NCBI RefSeq assembly: GCF_026625045.1
Contig: NZ_CP113089.1
Coordinates: 2,108,001 to 2,172,000, forward strand
DNA length: 64,000 bases
From: Microcella daejeonensis
Lineage (GTDB): Bacteria; Actinomycetota; Actinomycetes; Actinomycetales; Microbacteriaceae
Direction of reading: 5' to 3'
Of the stretch, positions 47,661-56,516 are shown piece by piece (position 1 is the first letter of the stretch; every line of letters begins with the position of its first letter). Below the pieces are notes generated by a model. That model was not told the DNA's origin. It saw only the letters and a list, made by a program, of their open reading frames with translations, and ran no database searches. The position numbers were made by a program, and so were the translations under genes.

Positions 47661-47720
47661 AGCGTAGCGGCCCGAGACGATGGATTCCGCACCGAAATCT
47701 CGTCTTTTGTGCTGATTTCG
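47661..47720 (-). promoter_or_regulatory. ald promoter with upstream inverted repeat
   Basis: TACGCT (minus strand, 47666-47661) is a -10 candidate about 60 nt from the ATG. CGAAATC (47693-47699) and GATTTCG (47714-47720) form a perfect 7-bp inverted repeat spanning 28 bp, at about -39 to -66, a normal activator position. AldR, an Lrp-family protein, is known to control ald in mycobacteria; the same control here is inference. Confidence 0.5.
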
Positions 47721-47758
47721 TGACGTTCATGTTTCAGAATGGGCGAATCGGGCCCTTT

Positions 47759-47770
47759 GTGGTGCACCAC
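47759..47770. promoter_or_regulatory. 12-bp perfect palindrome upstream of potD
   Basis: GTGGTGCACCAC lies about 80 nt before the potD-like ATG in an intergenic region less GC-rich than its surroundings. It could be an operator for the importer operon. I could not fix the promoter of that operon with confidence. Confidence 0.4.
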
Positions 47771-47849
47771 GTCATGCCGTATGCCAGTATCAACCCACCA
47801 TCACAGCCCGGGTACATCGCCGTACCTCCCTCGCCGAAGGAGCAGCGCC

Positions 47850-49055
47850 ATGAATCGTCCGCTTCCCGAAGACCCGATGATCCGCAGCCTGATCGCGCAG
47901 GCCCGCCGCGCGCAGGTCAGCCGCCGCACCATGCTGGCCGGTACGGGCGCGGGTGCCACGGCTCTCGCGCTCGCCGCCTGCTCCACCGGGCCCGGCGAGG
48001 TGACGGCCGCCGAGGACAACTCCGCGAACGACCCCACGCTGAACTGGTCCAACTGGTCCTTCTACATCGACGAGGACGAGGAGGGCGGCTACCCGACGCT
48101 CGAGCGGTTCCAGGAGGAGACCGGCATCACGGTCAACTACAACATCGACGTCGACGACAACAACTCGTACTTCGCGACCGTGCGCGACCAGCTGGCCCTC
48201 GGCCAGGACATCGGCGCCGACACCGTCTGCCTCACCGACTGGATGGTCTCCCGCTTCATCCAGCTGGGCTACACGCAGGAGCTCAATAAGGACAACATCC
48301 CGAACGCCTCCAATCTCGTCGAGGCGCTGCAGAACCCGGCCTTCGATCCGGGTCGCGTGCACTCGCTCCCGTGGCAGGGCGGGTTCGCCGGCATCGCCTG
48401 GAACACCGACCAGACCGACGAGCTGCGGTCCGTCGAGGACCTGTGGCGCCCCGATCTCGCCGGCCGCGTCGGCGTGCTGAGCGAGATGCGCGACACGATC
48501 GGCCTCATCATGCTGCAGAACGGCGTCGACATCACCGGCGACTTCAGCTCGGACGAGTTCATGGCCGCGCTCGACGTCTTCCGAGAGAAGGTCGACAGCG
48601 GTCAGATCCGCAACGTGCGCGGCAACGCCTACACCGAGGACCTCGTGAGCGAGGACACGCTCGCGGCCATCTGCTGGTCGGGAGACATCACGCTGCTGAA
48701 CTTCGAGGCCGGCTACGAGAAGTGGAAGTTCGTGATCCCCGAGGCGGGCGGCACGCTCTGGAACGACAACTTCCTCGTGCCCATCGGCTCGACCCGCAAG
48801 GCCAACGTCGAGAAGCTCATCGACTACTACTACCAGCCCGAGGTCGCCGCCGAGGTGGCCGCGTGGGTCAACTACGTGACGCCCGTCGAGGGCGCCTACG
48901 AGGCCGCCATCGCGATCGACCCCGAGCTCGCCGAGAACCAGCTCATCTTCCCCAACGAGGAGACGCTGTCGCAGGTCTCGGTGTTCCGCGGGCTGAGCGC
49001 GCAGGAGGAGAACGAGTTCCAGTCGGCCTTCCAGAGCGTGCTGCTCGGCTCGTAG
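47850..49055 (+). CDS. potD: polyamine ABC transporter substrate-binding lipoprotein
   Basis: 401 residues. The N-terminus combines a twin-arginine-like SRRTML (R25-R26) with a lipobox ALAAC (C44), so it is probably a lipoprotein exported by Tat or Sec. The mature part has the PotD-type start NWSNWSFYID and later IAWNTDQT, LWRPDLAGRVGVLSEMRDTIG and ICWSGD. The start at 47850 follows GAAGGAG. It is first in an operon with an ATPase and two permeases of the spermidine/putrescine family. Exact ligand is inferred. Confidence 0.92.
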   Translation: MNRPLPEDPMIRSLIAQARRAQVSRRTMLAGTGAGATALALAACSTGPGEVTAAEDNSANDPTLNWSNWSFYIDEDEEGGYPTLERFQEETGITVNYNIDVDDNNSYFATVRDQLALGQDIGADTVCLTDWMVSRFIQLGYTQELNKDNIPNASNLVEALQNPAFDPGRVHSLPWQGGFAGIAWNTDQTDELRSVEDLWRPDLAGRVGVLSEMRDTIGLIMLQNGVDITGDFSSDEFMAALDVFREKVDSGQIRNVRGNAYTEDLVSEDTLAAICWSGDITLLNFEAGYEKWKFVIPEAGGTLWNDNFLVPIGSTRKANVEKLIDYYYQPEVAAEVAAWVNYVTPVEGAYEAAIAIDPELAENQLIFPNEETLSQVSVFRGLSAQEENEFQSAFQSVLLGS

Positions 49056-49085
49056 TCCCTCTTACCCCGAAGGAGTGTCACCCCG

Positions 49086-50300
49086 GTGACGAACAGCGAC
49101 GTTCCCCACGGCGGTTTCGCCGAGGCGGGCGCCGACCTCGAACTGGTCGGCATCACCAAGCGATTCCCCGGCTTCACGGCCATCGAGAAGCTCGACCTGA
49201 CGATCCCCGCCGGGTCCTTCTTCGCTCTCCTCGGCCCCTCGGGCTGCGGCAAGACCACCACCCTGCGGCTCATCGCCGGGCTCGAGGAGCCGACCGAGGG
49301 GCGCATCCTCATCGGGGGCAAGGACGTCACGGCGACCAAGGCCTACCAGCGCCCCGTCAACACGGTCTTCCAGAGCTACGCGCTGTTCCCGCACATGACG
49401 ATCATCGAGAACGTCTCCTTCGGGTTGAAGAGGCGCAAGGTGGCCGACGCGAACGCTCTCGCGCACGAGGCCCTGCGCCTCGTGGAGCTCGACCACCTCG
49501 CCGCGCGCAAGCCCGCGCAGCTCTCGGGCGGGCAGCAGCAGCGCGTCGCCCTGGCCCGCGCCGTGGTCAACCGCCCTGCGCTCCTGCTGCTCGACGAGCC
49601 GCTCGGCGCGCTCGATCTCAAGCTGCGCCGCCAGATGCAGATCGAGCTGAAGGACATCCAGAGCACCGTCGGCCTCACCTTCCTCCACGTCACGCACGAC
49701 CAGGAGGAGGCCATGACCATGGCCGACGTCGTGGCCGTGATGAACAAGGGCGAGATCGAGCAGATGGGCGCCCCGCAGGAGCTCTACGAGCTGCCGCGCA
49801 CGGCGTTCGTCGCGACCTTCCTCGGGCAGTCGAACCTCTTCATGGGGCGCGTCACCTCCTCGAGCGGCACCTCGATCGTCGTCGACGTGCAGGGCCGCGC
49901 CATCGAGGTGCCGCGCGAGCGGGCCCAGCGGCACGCCGGCGAGGTCACCATCGGGGTGCGCCCCGAGAAGGTCGCGCTGCATCGGGATGCCCCGGCCGAG
50001 TCGAGCGCCCGCAACGTGGTCGGCCCCGGTCGCATCACCGACGTCTCCTTCAGCGGCGTGAGCACCCAGTACGAGGTGACCGTGCCCGGGCTCGGACCGC
50101 TGACGGTCTTCGCGCAGAACACCTCGATCGACACGCTCGCTCACGCGGGCGAGGAGGTCTGGCTGAGCTGGGCGGTCGAGCACGGCTTCGGTCTTGAGGA
50201 CGACCCGGCGGAGGCCATGCGCTTCGACGACGACACCGACACGAGCATGCTCGCCACGCAGAAGCGCCAGGCGCTCGCGGCGGAGCTGGAAGGGGCGTAG
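49086..50300 (+). CDS. potA: polyamine ABC transporter ATP-binding protein
   Basis: 404 residues, GTG start with a GAAGGAG SD. Walker A LLGPSGCGKTTTLRLIAG, signature LSGGQQQRVALARA, Walker B LLLLDEPLGALDLKLR and the H-loop VTHDQEEA are complete. A C-terminal TOBE-type regulatory domain (VTIGVRPEKVAL onward, about 295-370) is present, in contrast to the short ModC below. Energises uptake through the two downstream permeases. potB starts 4 nt after the stop. Confidence 0.95.
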   Translation: MTNSDVPHGGFAEAGADLELVGITKRFPGFTAIEKLDLTIPAGSFFALLGPSGCGKTTTLRLIAGLEEPTEGRILIGGKDVTATKAYQRPVNTVFQSYALFPHMTIIENVSFGLKRRKVADANALAHEALRLVELDHLAARKPAQLSGGQQQRVALARAVVNRPALLLLDEPLGALDLKLRRQMQIELKDIQSTVGLTFLHVTHDQEEAMTMADVVAVMNKGEIEQMGAPQELYELPRTAFVATFLGQSNLFMGRVTSSSGTSIVVDVQGRAIEVPRERAQRHAGEVTIGVRPEKVALHRDAPAESSARNVVGPGRITDVSFSGVSTQYEVTVPGLGPLTVFAQNTSIDTLAHAGEEVWLSWAVEHGFGLEDDPAEAMRFDDDTDTSMLATQKRQALAAELEGA

Positions 50301-50304
50301 GGCG

Positions 50305-51219
50305 ATGGCCTTCGGCGCCTTCGGCACGACGACCGCCGCGCCGGTGGAGCCCGCGGCCCGTCGCCGCAGCCCCATCGCGCTGTTCCTGCTCCTGCCGGGC
50401 ATCCTGTACCTGGGGCTCTTCTTCCTGGTGCCGCTCGTCTCCCTCGTGATCACGAGCCTGCAGGAGCCCGACCCGCTGATCTTCGGCACCTTCCAGAACG
50501 CGTTCCGCTGGGAGAACTACGTCGCGGTGCTCGAGCAGTACTGGCCGCAGGCGGTGCGCTCCTTCGGCTACGCCGCTCTGGCGACGCTCTTCGCGCTGCT
50601 CATCGGGTTCCCGCTGGCCTACTTCATCGGCATCACCCTGCGCCGCTTCCCGCTGCTGCAGGCGCTCGCCCTCGTGCTCGTCATCGCGCCGTTCTTCATC
50701 TCTTTCCTGCTGCGCACGCTCGCCTGGAAGCAGCTGTTCTCGGATGAGGGCCCGGTCGTCGGCTTCCTCTCGGCGCTCTCGATCCTGCCGGAGGGCGCGG
50801 CGATCACCGGAAGCGCCTTCGCGGTGGTCTTCGGCATCACCTACAACTTCATCCCGTTCATGACGCTGCCCATCTACACCTCGCTCGAGCGGCTCGACCT
50901 GCGCTACGTCGAAGCCGGCGGAGACCTGTACGCGAGCCCCGCCTCGACGTTCTTCCGGGTCACGCTGCCGCTCGCCGCCCCCGGCATCATGTCGGGCACG
51001 CTGCTCACCTTCATCCCGGCCTCGGGCGACTACATCAACGCCAGTCGCGAGTTCCTCGGCTCGACCGACACGGCGATGATCGGCACGGTGATCGAGGCGA
51101 ACTTCCTCGTGCTCCAGAACTTCCCGGCGGCCGCGTCGCTCTCGATCATCCTGATGGCCGTCATCCTCGTGCTGGTCAGCTTCTACGTGAAGCGCAGCGG
51201 AACGGACGATCTGCTGTGA
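50305..51219 (+). CDS. potB: polyamine ABC transporter permease (PotB-like)
   Basis: 304 residues with six predicted helices; the N-terminal about 23 residues are hydrophilic. The EAA loop that docks the ATPase reads EAGGDLYASPASTFFRVTLPLAAPG. The ATG at 50305 lies 4 nt after potA. The stop overlaps the GTG of potC. Confidence 0.94.
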   Translation: MAFGAFGTTTAAPVEPAARRRSPIALFLLLPGILYLGLFFLVPLVSLVITSLQEPDPLIFGTFQNAFRWENYVAVLEQYWPQAVRSFGYAALATLFALLIGFPLAYFIGITLRRFPLLQALALVLVIAPFFISFLLRTLAWKQLFSDEGPVVGFLSALSILPEGAAITGSAFAVVFGITYNFIPFMTLPIYTSLERLDLRYVEAGGDLYASPASTFFRVTLPLAAPGIMSGTLLTFIPASGDYINASREFLGSTDTAMIGTVIEANFLVLQNFPAAASLSIILMAVILVLVSFYVKRSGTDDLL

Positions 51220-52013
51220 GGGGTTTCGGCAAGTACGGCATCTGGGTCTACTCCGCCATCGCGCTGACGTTCCTGCTCATCCCGATCGTCTACACGATCG
51301 TGTTCTCGTTCAACGACGCCCGCCGCACGAACATCGTCTGGCGCGGCTTCACCCTCGAGAACTGGTTCACGGTGTGCGAGGCGCAGGGCGTCTGCCAGGC
51401 CTTCGGCAACAGCATCCTGATCGGCGTCGTCGCGACCGTGCTGGCGACCACCCTCGGCACCATGATCGCCCTCGCGCTCGTGCGCTACCGGTTCCGGTTC
51501 CGCTCCGCGACGAGCCTGCTGCTGTTCCTGCCGATGGCGACCCCCGAGGTCGTGCTCGGTGCGGGGCTCGCGGCGCAGTTCCTGCAGGCGGGCGTCGGCA
51601 AGGGCATCGGCACGATCATCCTGGCCCACACGATGTTCTGCATCAGCTTCGTCGTCGTGACGGTGCGCGCCCGCGTGGCGAGCCTCGATCCGGCGCTCGA
51701 GGAGGCGGGCCGCGACCTCTACGGCTCCCCGTCCCTGGTGTTCTGGCGCATCACGTTCCCGCTGCTGCTGCCCGGCATCATCGCCGCCGCGCTGCTGTCG
51801 TTCGCGCTGAGCTTCGACGACTTCATCATCACGAACTTCAACCGCGGCGCCGATGTGACCTTCCCCTCGTACATCTACACCGCGGCGGCGCGCGGCATCC
51901 CGCCCGAGGCGAATGTCATCGCGTCGGGCGTGTTCTTCCTCGCCATCGCGCTCGTGCTCATCGCCCAGTTCAGCGCGGCGGCGCGCCGGCGGCGGCTGGC
52001 GAAGACCGGCTGA
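51216..52013 (+). CDS. potC: polyamine ABC transporter permease (PotC-like)
   Basis: 265 residues with six predicted helices. The EAA loop reads EEAGRDLYGSPSLVFWRITFPLLLPG. FSFNDARRTNIVWRGFTLENW near the start is typical of the PotC group. GTG start overlapping potB (GTGA). Last gene of the importer operon. Confidence 0.94.
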   Translation: MRGFGKYGIWVYSAIALTFLLIPIVYTIVFSFNDARRTNIVWRGFTLENWFTVCEAQGVCQAFGNSILIGVVATVLATTLGTMIALALVRYRFRFRSATSLLLFLPMATPEVVLGAGLAAQFLQAGVGKGIGTIILAHTMFCISFVVVTVRARVASLDPALEEAGRDLYGSPSLVFWRITFPLLLPGIIAAALLSFALSFDDFIITNFNRGADVTFPSYIYTAAARGIPPEANVIASGVFFLAIALVLIAQFSAAARRRRLAKTG

Positions 52014-52068
52014 CGGCGGTCCCCGCCGATCGCGGGGGAGCGCGCGTCCCGGTGGGGATGCGCGAAAA

Positions 52069-52101
52069 TGCGGTAATTTATTCCGCAGATGCGGCTACTG
52101 T
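52069..52101 (+). promoter_or_regulatory. operator and leaderless promoter of the HTH-TOBE/mod operon
   Basis: TGCGG-N9-CCGCA (52069-52087) is an inverted repeat in a short A/T-rich island. The -10 box TACTGT (52096-52101) follows, 6 nt before the ATG. The expected -35 (about 52073-52078) lies inside the repeat, so a bound protein would block RNA polymerase. ATGCGG also repeats directly at 52068 and 52089. Autorepression by the HTH-TOBE protein is the simplest reading. Confidence 0.6.
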
Positions 52102-52107
52102 CGTGCC

Positions 52108-52503
52108 ATGCCCCCGCATTTCCGTGTCTCCGAAGCGGCCGCCCTCCTCGGGGTCAGCGATGACACCGTACGGAGATGGGCGGAGGCGGGGCGGCTGACG
52201 CTCAGCGGCAGCCCCGCCGTCATCCCGGGCGCCGAGCTGGCCGCCCTCGCGCAGCAGCTCGCGGGGGAGTCGCCGCTCGCCGCCGCGTTCCCCACCTCGA
52301 GGGCCTCGGCGCGCAACCGCCTGACGGGCATCGTGACGCGGGTCGTCAGGGACGGCGTCATGGCGCAGGTCGAGATGCAGGCCGGTCCGTTCCGCCTCGT
52401 CTCGCTCATGAGCAGGGAGGCCGCCGATGAGCTCGGCCTCGAGCCGGGAACGCTCGCGACGGCCAGCGTGAAGGCGACGACCGTCGTCGTCGAGCTGCCA
52501 TGA
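52108..52503 (+). CDS. HTH-TOBE molybdate-responsive regulator
   Basis: 131 residues. The N-terminal MerR/excisionase-like helix-turn-helix FRVSEAAALLGVSDDTVRRWAEAGRL is joined to a single Mop/TOBE domain (about 66-131: SARNRLTGIVTRVVRDGVMAQVEMQAGP ending LATASVKATTVVVELP in pieces). Mop domains bind molybdate or tungstate. The ATG overlap with modA (ATGA at its stop) makes it the first gene of modABC. Likely a local ModE substitute that senses the transported oxyanion. The TOBE domain may also compensate for its absence in ModC. Confidence 0.88.
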   Translation: MPPHFRVSEAAALLGVSDDTVRRWAEAGRLTLSGSPAVIPGAELAALAQQLAGESPLAAAFPTSRASARNRLTGIVTRVVRDGVMAQVEMQAGPFRLVSLMSREAADELGLEPGTLATASVKATTVVVELP

Positions 52504-53267
52504 GACGCCCGTCGGCCATGATCGCTCTCGCGGGCGCCGGGCTGATCCTGGCGGGCTGCGCGAGCGCCGTCGCCGAGCAGACGCCTCCCGACGGGGCTCC
52601 CGCCGGTGCGATCACGGTGTTCGCCGCCGCCTCGCTCGGCGGATCGTTCGCGACGATCGTCGAAGCCTTCCGGCAGGATAATCCGGGCGTCACGGTGACC
52701 GTGAGCGTGGGGGGCAGCGCCGGCCTCGCCACCCAGATCGTCGAGGGCGCGCCGGCCGACGTGTTCGCCGCGGCGAACCCGGCCACCATGGCGGCCGTGA
52801 GGGATGCGGGGCTCACGAGCGGTGCGCCGGTCGCGTTCGCGACCAACCGGCTGCAGATCGCCGTCGCCCCCGGAAACCCCGGGGCCGTCTCGGCTCTCGA
52901 CGATCTCGCGGATCCCGAGCGCACGATCGCGCTCTGCGCCGTGGAGGTGCCCTGCGGCGCGGCCGCGGCGGAGCTCTTCGCAGCCGCCGGGATCACCCCC
53001 TCGCCCGATACCTACGAGCAGGACGTCAGGGCCGTCCTCACCAAGGTCGAGCTCGGCGAGGTCGACGCGGGGGTGGTGTACGTCACCGACGTGCGGGAGG
53101 CGGGCGACGCGGTCGAGGGCATCGAGGTCGACTCCGATCCGGTCGGGTACCCCATCGCGGCCCTCTCGGCATCGAGCAACCCGCGCGCTGCGGAGGCGTT
53201 CGTGGATTTCGTGCTCTCCGCCGCGGGCCGGCGCATCCTCGGGGAGGCCGGGTTTGGCGCGCCGTAG
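52500..53267 (+). CDS. modA: molybdate-binding lipoprotein
   Basis: 255 residues with a lipoprotein signal ending LILAGC (C20). The mature protein starts with ITVFAAASLGGSFATI, the ModA oxyanion-binding loop, and has SVGGSAGLATQI, GAPADVFAAAN and VDAGVVYVTDV. It captures molybdate (or tungstate) outside the membrane. The ATG overlaps the regulator stop; modB begins inside its 3' end. Confidence 0.94.
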   Translation: MRRPSAMIALAGAGLILAGCASAVAEQTPPDGAPAGAITVFAAASLGGSFATIVEAFRQDNPGVTVTVSVGGSAGLATQIVEGAPADVFAAANPATMAAVRDAGLTSGAPVAFATNRLQIAVAPGNPGAVSALDDLADPERTIALCAVEVPCGAAAAELFAAAGITPSPDTYEQDVRAVLTKVELGEVDAGVVYVTDVREAGDAVEGIEVDSDPVGYPIAALSASSNPRAAEAFVDFVLSAAGRRILGEAGFGAP

Positions 53268-54048
53268 ATCGTCGCTGGCCCCGGTGCTGTGGGTGCCGGC
53301 GAGCCTCGCCCTCGGCCTGCTGCTTCTTCCGCTCGTCGCCCTCATCGTGCGGGCGCCATGGGCGACGCTCCCGTCGCTGCTCGCGCAGCCCGCCGTCGCT
53401 CAGGCCCTCGGGCTCTCCCTCGCCACGGCCGCCGCCGCGACGTCCGTCTGCCTCCTCCTCGGCATCCCGCTCGCTCTCGTGCTGGCGCGATCCGCGGCGT
53501 GGCCGGCCGTCCCCCGGCGGTTGCTGCGGTCCCTCATCAGCGTTCCGCTCGTGCTGCCCCCGGTCGTCGGCGGGGTCGCGCTGCTCCTCCTCCTCGGTCG
53601 CCGCGGTCTGATCGGCGAGTGGCTGCCGTTCAGCATCCCGTTCACCCCTCTCGCGGTCGTGATCGCGCAGGTCTTCGTGTCGATGCCCTTCCTGGTGATC
53701 GCCGTCGAGGGCGCCCTGCGCGCCTCCGACCGCCGCATCGAGGTCGCCGCAGCCACCCTGGGGGCGACGCGGCTCACCGTGCTGCGGCGCATCACCCTGC
53801 CGCTCGTGGCGCCGGGGATCGCCTCGGGCGCCCTGCTGTGCTTCACCCGCTCGCTCGGGGAGTTCGGGGCGACGATCACCTTCGCCGGCAGCTTCCCCGG
53901 CACGACCCAGACCCTCCCGATCTCCACCTACCTGCTGCTGCAGACCGACCCCGATGCCGCGATCGCGCTCTCCCTCGTGCTCATGGTCGTCTCGGTGGCG
54001 GTGCTGCTCGGGCTCCGCGATCGATGGGTGCCGGGAGTGCTGTCGTGA
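53254..54048 (+). CDS. modB: molybdate ABC transporter permease
   Basis: 264 residues with five to six helices. The EAA-type loop reads VAAATLGATRLTVLRRITLPLVAPG, and TRSLGEFGATITFAG is a ModB/CysT hallmark. No ATG is suitable; the TTG at 53254, 14 nt inside modA, has GGGGAGG at 53241-53247 as SD and gives MARRRSSLAPVLW. The stop overlaps modC. Confidence 0.93.
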   Translation: MARRRSSLAPVLWVPASLALGLLLLPLVALIVRAPWATLPSLLAQPAVAQALGLSLATAAAATSVCLLLGIPLALVLARSAAWPAVPRRLLRSLISVPLVLPPVVGGVALLLLLGRRGLIGEWLPFSIPFTPLAVVIAQVFVSMPFLVIAVEGALRASDRRIEVAAATLGATRLTVLRRITLPLVAPGIASGALLCFTRSLGEFGATITFAGSFPGTTQTLPISTYLLLQTDPDAAIALSLVLMVVSVAVLLGLRDRWVPGVLS

Positions 54049-54752
54049 GCCTCGAGGTGAGCATCACCGCGCACCGCGCGGAGTTCGCGGTCGCTCTCGA
54101 CGCGACGGTCGGGGCCGGCGCGACGCTGGCCCTGCTGGGGCCGAACGGCGCGGGCAAGTCGACCATCCTGCAGGCGCTCGCCGGCCTCGTCGACGCCTCG
54201 GGCACGATCCGCCTCGGCGGTCGATCGCTGCAGGGCGTGGAGCCCGAGCGCCGCCGGGTCGGGTACGTGTTCCAGGACTACCTGCTGTTCCCCCACCTGA
54301 CCGTGCTCGAGAACGTCGCCTTCGGGCCGCGGTCGCGCGGGCACGGGCGGCTCGCGTCGCGCGTTACGGCGACGCGGTGGCTCGAGCGGCTCGATATCGC
54401 CGATCTGGCGGGGCGCCGCCCGCCGCAGCTCTCGGGCGGGCAGCAGCAGCGCGTCGCCCTCGCCCGCGCCCTCGCCTCCGACCCCGAGCTGCTGCTGCTC
54501 GACGAACCGCTCGCCGCGCTCGACGTCGCGATCCGCGACGAGGTGCGTGCGGAGCTCGCCCGTCACATCCGCGAGTGGGGCGGGCCGACGATCGTCGTCA
54601 CGCATCACTTCGAGGACGCCCGGGTGCTCGCCGATCACGTGATCGTCATCGAGGAGGGGCGCACGACCCAGGCGGGCACGGTCGCGGATCTCGTCCGAGC
54701 GCCCTCGACGGCGTACGTGCGGCGCCTCGTCGCGGGCGGCGCCGACGACTGA
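54045..54752 (+). CDS. modC: molybdate ABC transporter ATP-binding protein, short form
   Basis: 235 residues, GTG start overlapping modB. Walker A LLGPNGAGKSTILQALAG, signature LSGGQQQRVALARAL, Walker B LLLLDEPLAALD and H-loop VTHHFEDARV are complete. It ends soon after the ATPase domain, whereas the classical ModC (about 350 residues) has a C-terminal TOBE domain. That regulatory function may be supplied by the HTH-TOBE protein of the same operon. Confidence 0.93.
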   Translation: MSLEVSITAHRAEFAVALDATVGAGATLALLGPNGAGKSTILQALAGLVDASGTIRLGGRSLQGVEPERRRVGYVFQDYLLFPHLTVLENVAFGPRSRGHGRLASRVTATRWLERLDIADLAGRRPPQLSGGQQQRVALARALASDPELLLLDEPLAALDVAIRDEVRAELARHIREWGGPTIVVTHHFEDARVLADHVIVIEEGRTTQAGTVADLVRAPSTAYVRRLVAGGADD

Positions 54753-54782
54753 GCGCACCAGACCGTCGCGGTGCCGACACGG

Positions 54783-54810
54783 CGGCGACCGCCGCGGCCG
54801 GCGGTCGCCG
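54783..54810. terminator. bidirectional hairpin between modC and the asparaginase gene
   Basis: CGGCGACCGCC and GGCGGTCGCCG form an 11-bp perfect stem with a 6-nt loop (GCGGCC) in the 80-nt gap between convergent genes. It lacks a T tract, like the other convergent junctions here. Confidence 0.6.
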
Positions 54811-54832
54811 ATGACGGGATACCCGCCCCGCC

Positions 54833-55840
54833 TCAGACGGCGGTGACGCGCAGCCCGCCGACGACGGTCTCCCCGCCGAGCACGGGCTCCCGCCCGGCGG
54901 CGACGACCTCGGAGGCTGCCGCCGGGTCGACGAGCCCCTCGGCGACGAGCAGGGCGAGCGCCACCGGCGTCGTCGCGCGCATGGAGCCGTCGAGCACCTT
55001 CACGGCCACCGCGTGCCCGCTCGGGGTGCCGATGACGACGAGCCCCTCCGCCCCGATCTTGGCGAGCACGCCGAGGCGCTCGATGGCCTCGGTGTTCGCC
55101 CGCCCCGGGCCGTCGATCGCCCACGGCGCGGCCTGCACGGCGGCCATGAGGCGGGCGGCGTGCGCGTCCGCGCCGGCGGCGATGCGCGCGATGGCGCGCG
55201 CGAGCCCGACGAGGCTCGTCGCGTGCAGGGGGGCTCCGCAGCCGTCGAGGCCGGAGTGCGCGACCGGCTCCCCGGTCCACTCCTCGATCGTCTCCACGAT
55301 GCGGCGCTGCAGGGGGTGCTCGGCGTCGAGGTAGTGCTCGGCGTCCGCCCCGAGCGCGTCGCTCGCCCGCAGGAAGGCCGCGTGCTTGCCCGAGCAGTTC
55401 ATGGTGATGCGGGCGGGCCCGAGTCCGGCCGCCTGACGGGCGGCGCGCTCGCGCGCGCCGAGGGGCCACTGGGCGGGGCACTGCAGGGCCGAGGCGTCGC
55501 GACCGTCGGCGGCGAGCATCCCCTCGACGACCGCGAGGTGCGCGGGCGAGCCGCAGTGGCTCGCGGTGCCGAGGACGAGCTCCTCGTCGGTGAAGCGCGC
55601 GCCGGTGCCGAGCACGGCGAGCGCCTGCACGGGCTTGAGCGTCGACCGGGGGAACACGAGCGCCCGCGCCTCGCCGACCGCCCGCAGAACGCGGCCGTCG
55701 GCATCGACGACGACGGCCGCGCCGATGTGCCGCGACTCAATGAACCCCGAGCGCTCGACGACGGCGAGCTCGACGCTGCCGGCCGCATCGAGCGGTGCGG
55801 GGGTGGTGGGGGAGGGAGCGTGCGCGGGAGCGGAGGGCAT
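54833..55840 (-). CDS. asparaginase II-family protein
   Basis: 335 residues of the thermolabile L-asparaginase (PF06089-type) family, which hydrolyses asparagine to aspartate and ammonia in Rhizobium. Visible family blocks: ERSGFIESRHIGAAVVVD, FPRSTLKPVQALAV, ASHCGSPAHLAVV, TMNCSGKHAAFL and SGLDGCGAPLHA. There is no signal peptide. A -10-like TACGCT (55855-55850, minus strand) lies 9 nt before the ATG, without SD. Substrate assigned by family. Confidence 0.88.
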   Translation of the reverse strand: MPSAPAHAPSPTTPAPLDAAGSVELAVVERSGFIESRHIGAAVVVDADGRVLRAVGEARALVFPRSTLKPVQALAVLGTGARFTDEELVLGTASHCGSPAHLAVVEGMLAADGRDASALQCPAQWPLGARERAARQAAGLGPARITMNCSGKHAAFLRASDALGADAEHYLDAEHPLQRRIVETIEEWTGEPVAHSGLDGCGAPLHATSLVGLARAIARIAAGADAHAARLMAAVQAAPWAIDGPGRANTEAIERLGVLAKIGAEGLVVIGTPSGHAVAVKVLDGSMRATTPVALALLVAEGLVDPAAASEVVAAGREPVLGGETVVGGLRVTAV

Positions 55841-55893
55841 GATGGATCGAGCGTATCCGTCGGCGCGTCCGTCGTCGGCGGGGGAGGAGCGTC

Positions 55894-56379
55894 ATGGATC
55901 CGGAGCACGGCTTCGCCGTCGAGATCACTTGGACGGGGGCCCGGGAGGGCGGCACGACCGGGTACCGCGATTACGGCCGCGACCACGATGTACGGGCCGA
56001 GGGCAAGCAGCACGCCATCGCGGGGTCGGCGGCGCGCCCCTTCCGCGGCGAGGCCGATCGCTGGAATCCGGAGGAGATGCTCGTGGCCGCCCTCGCGCAG
56101 TGCCACCTGCTGAGCTACCTGCACGTCGCCACCACCGAGGGTCTCGTCGTGGTCGCGTACCGCGATGCCGCGAGCGGCACGCTGCGCACCGAGGGGCTCG
56201 GCGGCCGCATGGTCGGGGCGGTCCTGCATCCCGTCGTCACGCTCGCCGCCCATCACGACGAGGGGGATGCGCGCCGGGCGATGGCGGCCCACGCCCGGGC
56301 GGGCGAGCTGTGCTTCATCGCGAACTCGGTGAGCTTCCCGGTGCGGCACGAGCCGCGCATCCTCATCGCCGAGGCCTGA
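55894..56379 (+). CDS. OsmC-family peroxiredoxin-like protein
   Basis: 161 residues. OsmC/Ohr proteins reduce organic peroxides through two cysteines; here C70 (LAQCHLLSYLH) and C140 (GELCFIANS) are at the expected places. RWNPEEMLVAALAQCH is the family signature. GGGGAGGAG is a strong SD. It is divergent from the asparaginase gene with only 53 nt between them. Confidence 0.9.
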   Translation: MDPEHGFAVEITWTGAREGGTTGYRDYGRDHDVRAEGKQHAIAGSAARPFRGEADRWNPEEMLVAALAQCHLLSYLHVATTEGLVVVAYRDAASGTLRTEGLGGRMVGAVLHPVVTLAAHHDEGDARRAMAAHARAGELCFIANSVSFPVRHEPRILIAEA

Positions 56380-56516
56380 ACCGGCCGCCGACCGCGCCGT
56401 CGACCTCGCCGCCGTCCGCGCATCGCGCCGCGGATGCCCGGCCGTCGTGGAGGGAGCGCATAGCCCGCCCGTGCGAGGATGGGGACTTCGTGCTCGCCGA
56501 CAGCAAAGGACATCTC

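Noticed and set aside
46484..47770. 428-residue alanine dehydrogenase from an upstream GTG
   Set aside because: The extension has no family similarity and crosses the promoter and inverted repeat; the ATG at 47599 gives the canonical start.
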